Origin: Chitinivorax sp. B
Lineage (GTDB): Bacteria > Pseudomonadota > Gammaproteobacteria > Burkholderiales > SCOH01
Length of the DNA stretch: 64,000 bases
Direction of reading: 5' to 3'
Assembly (NCBI RefSeq): GCF_005503445.1
Contig: NZ_SCOH01000002.1
Location: 124,001-188,000 of the forward strand
Positions 1-7,700 of the stretch are shown piece after piece. The position numbers were made by a program, and so were the translations under genes. Numbering within the stretch: the first letter of the stretch is position 1; each line of letters starts with the position of its first letter. The notes under the pieces were generated by a model, which saw only the letters and a program-made list of their open reading frames with translations, was not told the origin of the DNA and ran no database searches.

Positions 1-595
1 ATTTCGCTTCCACCCGCATCACTACTTGCTTGGCAAGTGCCAGGCGGCTGGCATCGTCACCCCAAGGCAATTTGGCAATGCTCGCCACATGGTTCGCCAG
101 TGCCTGGGCGTGCTCGACCAACTCGGCATCGGTGGCGGACGCGTTGACCTGATCACAGATGCCTTGCAGCTGCTGCAGGATTTCCCGATACAGCGCCATG
201 CCGTGTTGCCAGTCCGCTGCCGTGAACTGTGGCTGCTCCACCACCAGCTTATCAATGGGCTGTATGAACAGCGCCGGCAGGCTGGTGACTTGACTGGCAA
301 GCTCCCGTGCCTGTCGGGTCAACTCGTCATCGGTGACAGCGGGCTTGATGGGGGCGGCTTCCGGGTCCATCGCCTTGATGACCTCGCGGAACAGCGTGAC
401 ACCCTTTTTCCAGTCAGTGGCGGCAAAGTGGGCAATCGCCAACTCATCGACCGGCTGGCGGAAGTACTCGGGCAAGCTGAACCACGCCTGCTTGCGCAGT
501 TGCTTGACCCACCATTCCCCCCAGATTTCCCGCGCCTCTTCAATCGGCGTTGGCAAAATCGGCTTGGTGGTGATCGGATCACGACGAAACGTCAT
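1..595 (-). CDS. Phage early-operon protein, unrecognised, C-terminus beyond the window
   Basis: This minus-strand frame is open from an ATG at 595 to the window edge, giving at least 198 residues that begin MTFRRDPITTKPILP. I do not recognise the family. Two stretches of the protein resemble each other: one has FRQPVDEL followed by TDWKKGVTLFREV, the other FIQPIDKL followed by ADWQHGMALYREI, which suggests an internal duplication. Its start overlaps the stop of the gene before it as ATGA, so the two are translationally coupled in the early operon behind the Ogr-like gene. The codon pattern is coding-like; the plus-strand frames over it are shadows. Confidence 0.7.
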   Translation of the reverse strand, partial: MTFRRDPITTKPILPTPIEEAREIWGEWWVKQLRKQAWFSLPEYFRQPVDELAIAHFAATDWKKGVTLFREVIKAMDPEAAPIKPAVTDDELTRQARELASQVTSLPALFIQPIDKLVVEQPQFTAADWQHGMALYREILQQLQGICDQVNASATDAELVEHAQALANHVASIAKLPWGDDASRLALAKQVVMRVEAK

Positions 596-936
596 CGCTT
601 GGCCCCCTGATCACGCATTTGCTTGGTCTCTAGCGCATGCCAAATCTGGCCGAGTTGGGCGCGAATGGTGTCGAAGTGAATCGGCGTTACATCCAGTGCC
701 AGTTTCTGACTGAGGCTGGCCATACCGATCATCTGTTGATTGATGGCCAGCAAACCGGACTCCAGCAAGGCGAGGGCTTCCAGCTGGGCACGGGTCAGCG
801 GCTTGGTCATGGGGACTACCGCAGCGGGTGTGCTGACCACGGGCACCCGGCGGCGATTGTGTTTAGCCTGGGCCAGTTGAACACGCATGGCCGCCAGCGA
901 GATGGCAGCGAGTTCACGTCCGGTGGCGGTTTGCAT
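592..936 (-). CDS. Phage early-operon protein, unrecognised
   Basis: A 114-residue protein starting MQTATGRELAAISLAAMR, basic at the N-terminus and leucine-rich and helical towards the end. No known domain is visible. It lies between the Ogr-like activator gene and the next early gene and overlaps the latter by four bases (ATGA). The position suggests an early phage regulatory or replication accessory protein, but that is inference from context only. Confidence 0.65.
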   Translation of the reverse strand: MQTATGRELAAISLAAMRVQLAQAKHNRRRVPVVSTPAAVVPMTKPLTRAQLEALALLESGLLAINQQMIGMASLSQKLALDVTPIHFDTIRAQLGQIWHALETKQMRDQGAKR

Positions 937-1026
937 GGTGGTCCTTTCCAGTCAGTAGGCAAAGCGAGCCCCTCACCGACCTAATCAGGTCGTGATCGGC
1001 GGAATTCGCGTCGTGGGTTTTAGGTG

Positions 1027-1296
1027 TTAACTATCGAAATCCAGCGTGAGCTGGTTACTGCGATGTAGTACCGATGCGATGGCATGTAGCCGTGCACGAT
1101 TGGCGACAGGCAAGTGAACATGTGGATTCGGTATTGCTGAGGGGGACAGGGTTTCCAGATGCTCACGCAACGCTCGAAAGGTATGGCCACAAACGGGGTT
1201 CGAACACTGGAAATACTCTTCCTGTGTAATCTCAGTCAGGTAACGGCTGCTTCGGGTATTGGCCGTAAAGCCGCAATGTGCGCATTTGGTTGCCAT
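1027..1296 (-). CDS. ogr: Ogr/Delta-type zinc-finger late transcription activator
   Basis: An 89-residue protein with the Ogr/Delta signature: CAHC at residues 5-8, the conserved TRSSRYL segment, and a second pair CSNPVC about 25 residues later. In P2, 186 and P4 these four cysteines bind zinc, and the protein contacts RNA polymerase alpha to switch on late promoters. Three candidate target sites of the same form are present in front of the late operons of this prophage. In P2 ogr follows gene D; here it lies in the leftward operon starting at about 1503, separated from D by the toxin cargo. Confidence 0.88.
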   Translation of the reverse strand: MATKCAHCGFTANTRSSRYLTEITQEEYFQCSNPVCGHTFRALREHLETLSPSAIPNPHVHLPVANRARLHAIASVLHRSNQLTLDFDS

Positions 1297-1308
1297 CCCG
1301 TTACACCT

Positions 1309-1503
1309 TTATCGTTGTTGCTTTTCCCATACCTGCAGGCCGGTCAAGTAGACCAAACGGGCAAGTGCGCCATCCGTCAGATTGTGACGGACAGCCAATT
1401 CATCAAAGCGCTTACGCTCGTCTGGCATCAAGCGCATGGCAATAGCACGTTTGTCGATTCCATTCGGAATGCGACGACGCATCGACCTGTTTTGCATATG
1501 CAT
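1309..1503 (-). CDS. Small basic DNA-binding-like phage protein
   Basis: A 64-residue basic protein. The centre, with RAIAMRLMPDERKRFDELA followed by a second helix, looks like a ribbon-helix-helix (Arc/MetJ-like) fold, but this is a pattern impression only. A strong ribosome binding site (AGGGAG, five bases before the ATG at 1503) supports the start. It is the first gene of the leftward early operon and faces the XRE repressor across the operator region, the place where P2-like phages carry Cox-like or other early regulators. Confidence 0.65.
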   Translation of the reverse strand: MHMQNRSMRRRIPNGIDKRAIAMRLMPDERKRFDELAVRHNLTDGALARLVYLTGLQVWEKQQR

Positions 1504-1669
1504 GATATCTCCCTGTAGCGGGTTGTATTAGAATGTATGTTACAGCCATTCATAATACATAGTATTCCATACTTTTACAATGGATTTCTATTGTATATCT
1601 TATCTTGAGTTGGCATAAACATGCAAAACCATACAAATCTAACTTGTCTCAGCCAACGGAGAATGAACG
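1504..1669. promoter_or_regulatory. Divergent early operator/promoter region
   Basis: The AT-rich gap between the leftward early operon and the rightward repressor gene holds three related elements: GTATTAGAATG at 1525-1535, its near inverse CATTCATAATAC at 1547-1558, and GTATTCCATAC at 1562-1572. They look like half-sites of a repressor operator. Spacing and placement fit autoregulation by the XRE repressor and control of the early genes; the exact promoter boxes are not clear. Confidence 0.5.
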
Positions 1670-2008
1670 ATGAGCGCAGCACCTGACCTCGATTTCGGAA
1701 CTCGATTGTTTTCGGAGCGTAAGCGGTTGGAGATGACACAAGGCGCAATGGCCAAAGCGGCAGGGGTGACGGTGTTAACCTATGGAAACTATGAACGCGG
1801 CACACAAACGCCAAATGCGACGGTGCTGGCGAACTTGCATACGATTGGTGTAGATGTGCTGTTTGTGCTGACAGGCACTCAGAACGAGGCCGTTTTGTCA
1901 CCGGATGATACGGAATTGCTGGTGTCACTGAATACGTTAGACACCCGCCTACGGCGTAGCCTTGTGACGGGTGTATTGGAAACCATCAAGGTATATAACG
2001 AAAATTAG
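1670..2008 (+). CDS. XRE-family phage repressor (HTH)
   Basis: A 112-residue protein with a typical XRE helix-turn-helix at residues 10-65 (RLFSERKRLEMTQGAMAK, then YGNYERGTQTPN) and a short C-terminal helical part, as in small P2 C-type repressors. It starts at an ATG preceded by GGAG and is transcribed away from the early operon, the usual layout of a lysogeny switch. It probably binds the repeated sites at 1525-1572. A separate AntA/AntB-type protein at the far end of the prophage could oppose it, but no link is shown in the sequence. Confidence 0.8.
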   Translation: MSAAPDLDFGTRLFSERKRLEMTQGAMAKAAGVTVLTYGNYERGTQTPNATVLANLHTIGVDVLFVLTGTQNEAVLSPDDTELLVSLNTLDTRLRRSLVTGVLETIKVYNEN

Positions 2009-2331
2009 ACAATCTTTCGAAGTTGTTCACCCTGCTGATGGATTTTAGCGTGAAGCGGTTCCAGCAACGAATAGACGTTCGCAGCTGAAATTGACTTGTC
2101 ACCTGAACTGGACAGAAAGTCCAGGATTGTTTCCATGCTTCGTTCAACAATTTCTATATGGCCAGAAATCGTTTGTAATGGTTCGAGATTGGCCACAACA
2201 ACGTCAATCTGACATTGCAGGTCGTTATATACATTGGCCAAAGTCGGGCTGGCGACAGCAACTTCTGTTTCCAGCCGGGCAATTTGATCGGAAATTTTGC
2301 TAAGCACTACAAATGGCGGTTTTTTTATCAT
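2005..2331 (-). CDS. Hypothetical helical phage protein
   Basis: A 108-residue protein predicted to be almost entirely helical, with leucine-rich and beta-branched heptads that suggest a coiled coil. I do not recognise the family with certainty; small proteins of this kind lie next to the repressor in other betaproteobacterial prophages. Its last four bases overlap the end of the convergent repressor gene. It could lie downstream of the toxin-immunity operon, though a bidirectional hairpin at 2524-2554 separates them. Confidence 0.6.
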   Translation of the reverse strand: MIKKPPFVVLSKISDQIARLETEVAVASPTLANVYNDLQCQIDVVVANLEPLQTISGHIEIVERSMETILDFLSSSGDKSISAANVYSLLEPLHAKIHQQGEQLRKIV

Positions 2332-2523
2332 TATTCGTTTATATCTTGAACTTCAAACTGAACAATGATAGTAAGCCAGATGCTGCATCGCAGCAATAGT
2401 CACACAAACAATTTTAAACTGGATTATAAAATTGTTTAGGATGTTGGCATATTGACTATGGGCAATGCATTTGCTGAATGAATCTCAACTGTAATGCGCA
2501 GTAACCCACCGTATCTAAAAAGT

Positions 2524-2554
2524 AAAAGCCAGCACTGTGACACTGGCTTTTTTT
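2524..2554. terminator. Bidirectional rho-independent terminator
   Basis: The inverted repeat AAAAGCCAG/CTGGCTTTT has a nine-pair stem and a ten-base loop, followed by T runs in both directions. It lies just after the leftward toxin-immunity array ends at 2593, so it probably ends that transcript. Confidence 0.65.
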
Positions 2555-2592
2555 GCGGGGCAGGCTGGTACGGTAAATAATTGCAAATATGG

Positions 2593-3147
2593 CTACGCGG
2601 TCAAGTTACGGATAGCTGCATAGGGCACGTCTAGCAAACCTGATTCACCCCGGAAAAAGTAACGGCCAGCCCTGCTGTCGATCATGCGATTGATAAACGC
2701 CCTATCACCCCTGCGAAATTTAGCCGCAACCTGACAGCCTGCGGTGTCCATCATGATCAACTTGTTCAACAACGCTTCAAAAGTGGCGGAACACCCCCCA
2801 GGCAAAAACAGGTGTGGCACCACTGCAAGCGCGCCAGAATCCGCCTCTACGTCTTGATAGATTGCCCGCCTAGCGGCACCTTGATCAACAGCCCACATGA
2901 CGCCAGTCAAAAACGGGCCATGGTCATCTGCAAAATACTGCCCAGAAAAAGGCGACAAGCACACAAAAATACTATCCGACACCTGATGAAGCGCACGGCC
3001 GATTTTTTCAGTATTGATACTATAACTCGACAAAGCACGTAACGGTGTCCAGACCGGTATTGCCAATAGTTGATGGGCTAATTGCCATTCAGACTTTATC
3101 CCATTGAATGCCCCCCTAAAAGTTCTGTATTTTTTTATAAAGACCAA
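2593..3147 (-). pseudogene. Immunity-protein paralogue A, probably decayed
   Basis: This reading frame is homologous to the two immunity-like genes upstream (3675-4184 and 4251-4751). They share a W-T-P/S opening, a G-x-F-x-x-G-x-x-W-A segment and a closing F-F-R followed by P-Y-A-x-x-x-L. The frame has no ATG before the conserved part; the only possible starts are TTG codons (for example at 3147), and the open frame extends upstream without a recognisable ribosome site. About 25 extra residues with no match in the paralogues precede the conserved opening. It is best read as an immunity gene that lost its own start, although weak TTG expression cannot be excluded. Confidence 0.55.
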
Positions 3148-3270
3148 TAGTTTAAGCCAGCCATCAATTGAAACGGGATTATATTCAGTGAATTCAGAGC
3201 AGCTTCAATGAGTCAGAGAAAAAATCACACTCCCATATCTCAAATCCAGAAGTTTGCTTAACGGTCCTTG

Positions 3271-3666
3271 CTAGGTGCCCCGAGTGGTGATGTACAGCAG
3301 CGGATCATCGGTGGCGCTACCATGCGCGGTGCTCCACAGTGGTGTTTGATATTGCCCAGCTGGGTAACCGGCGATGATATCATCGCTCACATACTGGTAA
3401 TCCTGACTACCCGCGCCATCTGTGCGGCCGATGCGCTTGCCGTCGGCGTCGTAACGGTAGCGGCCCAGCAGGGTGCCGGCGGCGCTGTCCAGGTTGATCT
3501 GGGTCAGTTGTTGCAGGCTGTTGTACCGGAAGGCGTGTTGCACAGTGCCAACACGCTTCAGCGTCAGGTTGCCGTTCGGGTCGTACTGGAAGCTGCCCAG
3601 CAGGGCGTTGGTGACGGCAATTATCCGACGAAATCGACCACTCTGATCCCAACGATTTACTCCCAT
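3271..3666 (-). pseudogene. RHS protein fragment (orphan RHS stump)
   Basis: 131 residues of RHS/YD repeats, including FQYDPNGNLTLKR and YRYDADGKRIGR, and a segment DDPLLYITTRGT typical of the part just before the RHS core; the frame then stops. There is no core motif, Hint domain or toxin tip. Full RHS proteins run to more than 1,000 residues, so this is a remnant of a displaced RHS gene. It lies between immunity paralogues B and A, as expected when an old toxin end is pushed downstream and keeps its own immunity gene. An ATG at 3666 could allow translation. Confidence 0.75.
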
Positions 3667-3674
3667 ACTACACC

Positions 3675-4184
3675 TTAGCTTGTTTTTGGGGGAAGCTTAT
3701 ATAGTGCTGCATATGGCTCTTCACTCTCTCCGCCCTTGGGGTTTCGGAAGAAGAAGGTATATTCTCGGCTGTCCAATTTCCTATGAACAAACGCCCCGTC
3801 TGAAGCAATTCTATATGAGCCAGCTTCTATGCAGCCATTTGGCATAATTTCCATAAGGGTATCCCTAATTGCTCCATACGTTGGCAGGCAGGAATTTGGT
3901 AGAAACGAAATTGGAATTGGCACTACCGATCCTTTATCCTCTTCAATCTCCATTGTAATAGCCCGTAATGCAGCTCCAGGTTCACATGCCCACAATATTC
4001 CAGCAATAAATGGTGCCTGCGGATTACTCACAAGGCAGCCTTCTTTATATGGACTAACCAAAATATAGATGTTCTCTCCGGCTATATACAGCGAATTTCC
4101 AAGTTTATCGAAACTATTACCTGATGAAGTCAAATCAGAAATCGGTGTCCATCGCTTTATTGCAAATACGTCCTGAATATCCAT
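3675..4184 (-). CDS. Immunity-like protein B (orphan immunity paralogue)
   Basis: A 169-residue acidic protein that aligns over its whole length with the gene directly behind the RHS toxin (4251-4751). Shared positions include K-R-W-T near residue 11, the A-P-F-I-A-G-I-L-W-A-C block, G-A-A-L-R-A and the C-terminal D-G-A-F-V-H-R. GAGG six bases before the ATG supports the start. It probably neutralises a related toxin end that is no longer present here, so it may act as an orphan immunity gene. No named immunity family is claimed. Confidence 0.7.
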   Translation of the reverse strand: MDIQDVFAIKRWTPISDLTSSGNSFDKLGNSLYIAGENIYILVSPYKEGCLVSNPQAPFIAGILWACEPGAALRAITMEIEEDKGSVVPIPISFLPNSCLPTYGAIRDTLMEIMPNGCIEAGSYRIASDGAFVHRKLDSREYTFFFRNPKGGESEEPYAALYKLPPKTS

Positions 4185-4250
4185 AACTACCTCGTCAAGA
4201 CCGTCACCTTCTCACCCGCTGCAGGCTGCTTCATCCATTATAAATTCGTG

Positions 4251-4751
4251 CTAATAAGAAAGCTTATATATCACAGCATATGGCAATTCATCGTCTCTGG
4301 CCTCTCTCTCTCGAAAAAAGAAGGCAAAAGATTTTGATTCTATTGATCGATGCACAAAGGCTCCATCTTTGGCAATTCGGTAAATTGCCGTCTCTAAATA
4401 CTCTTCAGATAGCACTGACTTCAGCACTTTCTTTACTTGGCCGTAGGTAGCATCGACGCCGAAGGGGAAAAACTCCTTCGGCACGACTCCTGAAGCCCCT
4501 TGATCAGATTCAATGTCAAAATTCGTTGCGCGTAAAGCAGCGCCATTGTCGGCAGCCCACATAACTCCTACGATAAATGGCGCCCCGGGATCGGTCGCTA
4601 GGCTCTTGCCCTTATAATTGGACACTATCAAGTATGTTGATGAGCCTACAAAATAAAGCCTTTCTCCGATTTGTTCACAAATATTCAATTTGCCGCTTAA
4701 TAATTTAAGCGAAGTCCATTTTTCGATATCAAGCAGTTGTAAATCTTGCAT
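4251..4751 (-). CDS. Putative cognate immunity protein of the RHS toxin
   Basis: A 166-residue protein encoded eight bases behind the stop of the RHS toxin, with AGGATG before its ATG. Immediate downstream placement is the standard position of the immunity gene for polymorphic toxins, so it most likely binds the C-terminal nuclease domain. It has no signal peptide, so it should act in the cytoplasm, which fits a nuclease target. It is paralogous to the proteins at 3675-4184 and 2593-3147. The base composition is clearly more AT-rich than that of the RHS body. I do not recognise a named family. Confidence 0.72.
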   Translation of the reverse strand: MQDLQLLDIEKWTSLKLLSGKLNICEQIGERLYFVGSSTYLIVSNYKGKSLATDPGAPFIVGVMWAADNGAALRATNFDIESDQGASGVVPKEFFPFGVDATYGQVKKVLKSVLSEEYLETAIYRIAKDGAFVHRSIESKSFAFFFREREARDDELPYAVIYKLSY

Positions 4752-4759
4752 ATTTCATC

Positions 4760-7700
4760 CTATTGAGGCCATTTGAATATAGCACCACCTACATTCCCCT
4801 TCTGCAAAGCGCTGGTCGCTGCATCCTTTAAAGGGCCATCAGGCAGATTTTCTATTGCAGATCGAACTTCTGGCATCCACCTTTTTAGCTTTTCAGGAGA
4901 GAGGGTTGTTGGATGAATTCCATTGGGTCCTCTATATTTTGCATCCCACACAAAGATCTTTTCAGCATCAACACTGAAGGTTATAAAATCAGCGCCGCGT
5001 GCAGTTGCTTTTCCTGGGGCTGCGATTCCTATATGCCCAAGGTTTTCAATCGCATTTTGATAACCCCTTAACTCCCCAATCGTGCCGTTGATATGGCTTA
5101 ATTTCGAGTTGGACAATACTTCAACGCTAGTCGTAATGGCTCTGGCACAAGCACAATTCCCATTGTTATGAACAAACGCCTTCTGCTTACCCGCAAAGTA
5201 GGTATGGAAGTCGGCAACGGTGAAGTTGTAGGTCGTCTCAACCCGGTTCAGCGATGTCAAGCTTACCACCAGCAGCGCGCCCTGATTCAGGCTATCCAAC
5301 ACCATATAGGGCTTCAACGCCGCCGCGTCTACCCAGCCTTGGCCTTGTACCCAATACGGGTGGTTGTCAGTGACGTTCATCTGCTCGATGGCACCGGTGA
5401 CCAAGTTCCGTGTCACCAGCTGATACAGTGGCTTGCCCTGGGTCGTCATCAACTGCGTGACAGGTTTCAGCGCAGTGGCACCGGTCTGCGGATCACGCGC
5501 ATAGACCCGTTGCCCGACTTTGATCTGCTCAATGGGCTGGGAGCCGAATTCGGTTTCGACCGGGGTGCCGGCCGGGAAGCAGCAGCAACTATTGACGATT
5601 TGCCCGGCTGTGCCTGCTCCTTTCCCCAAGCCGGCCAGCCAATTCCCGAAACCACTTGCACCAGCGGTTGCCGGCATGGAATTGAGGAAATCCAACGAAG
5701 GATGCTCAGCAGCAAAGTTCGCATCATTCTTGAACTGCTGCCAATTCCCCCGTGCCCATTCCTTGGAATCGGCCCAGACTTCCTTGGCGCTTGCCTTCAC
5801 ACTGCCAAAGAAATCGCTGATAGCGCTACCAGTGGCCTGCACCGAATTACTCGCCCCATACACCTGTGCCGGTTGTGCCTGGCTGGCGAAGGTCACCGAT
5901 CCGCTACTGCGTTCCGAATAGGCATTGCTGGTGGTGATCACGCTGCTGGCGTAATAGCTGCCGCCCCGGCTGTTGTACGCATAGCCGGCGTTGCCACTGA
6001 AGTTCTGGTTAAGCTGGTTGTTGAACTGCCGATCAATCTGCCGAAACAGCGCATCGCTCAACGTGCGTTCGAAGGCATGACCGGAGAGGAAGGTATCGCT
6101 CAACGACATCAACGCAAACCCACTGGGGTCGGTCGCACTCAACGGGTTGTTGTGCACATAGGCATAGCGGTTGAAGTCCTGGCTGTTGTCTGGGTAGAAC
6201 ACGTTCGGGTCCGGGGTCATGAAACGGCCAGCACGTGGGTCATAGATGCGGCCGTTCATGTGTACCAGCTCAACCCCGTCCAGATGGTCATGACCGGTGA
6301 AGCCATGGCGGGTGGTGGTGCCGTTCAAGCCGGCCTGATCCGGCCCGCTGGGTAGCCGGCGTTTGCCGAATGGGTCATAGGCCAGCCGCTCGATGACGGC
6401 ACCGGCATCGTCGGTGATGACAGCAATCGAGCCCAGGTGATCAGTCAGGAAGTAATGGGCGGTTTTATTGGCATTGCCAGCCTGCTGGCTGACCTTACCG
6501 ACCAATTCACTGCCGGCATACAGGTACACATGGTGGGTGGTGGTATTGCCCTTGGTTTCCTTTTCGTAATGGGCGCCGCCGTGGGTTTCCGGGCGCAGGT
6601 GGTAAAGGGTACTGTTGCCGGTCGGCCCGCTGGCGGTCTCCTTGACGCGCAGACGTTCGGCGTCATACACAAAGCTGACACTGGCGGCCGTACTGCCAAA
6701 GCGTTGCACGGCCTTGGGCAGGTTGGACGCAAAATAGCTGGCGTTCCGCACCGGCGAGCCGCCGATGAGTTCGTCGGTCAGGTTGCCGTTGTCGTCATAG
6801 CGGTAGAGGGTGGCCTTGGTGCTATCGGTGGGGGCGTTGAGTGCATAGGCCATACTGACCGCATGTGGTCGGCCATTGCCGTACACATAGTGGTAACTGA
6901 AGTCGGATTTGCTGACCAGATTGCCCAGGTCGTCATAGCTGTAGAACTTGTAAATGGACTGGCCAGCGTTGGTCAGGATGGCTTGCGTGAGCCGGTTCAG
7001 CCGGTCGTAGTCGAAGGTTTCCGCTAGATTCAGCGGCTTGTTGGCGGCCGGGTCCAGGCTGTAATCCACCCGTTTTTTCAGGTTGCCCAGCTGGTCGAAT
7101 TCAAAGCCGAAGTCCTGAATGGCCTGCCCGGCGGCGTTGCGGGTCATCACCGCTTGCAGCAAACCGTCCGTTTCATAGTAGTTGCGGTTGACGGTGTGGC
7201 CGTTGCCCAGCAGGAACTGGGTGACCTGCCCGGCGGCATTGGTGGTGTTGGCCTGCCAGTACAGCTTGCTGCTGTCGGCCTCGCGGATGGCTTGCAGATA
7301 GCCTGACGGGGTGTACTGGTAACGCAGCGTGAAGCCGTTGGGATAGCTGCGGCTGGCCAGCAAACCGGTTGCTGGGTCGTAGCTGTTGGTCAGGGTGTAG
7401 GTGGTATCCAGCTGGTCGGTCAGGGTCTGAACGCGGCCCAGGCGGTCATAGCTCAAGCTGCGGGCAGTCTGATTGTCGGCAGAGACCTTGGCCAGCTTGT
7501 CGATACCGTTCGCCGCCGTGTCGTATTCCCACATGCTGGTCAGGTCGCGTTCGGTGCGCTTCACCAGCCGGCCCAAGGCGTCATAGTGCAGGCGGGTCGG
7601 TTGCTGGCCGGCCGGCTGTTGCAAGTAGTTGGCGTCACGCTGTGCGATCAATTCTCCGAAGGCGTTATAGTCGTACTCCCAGCGGCCCATGTCCGGGTCA

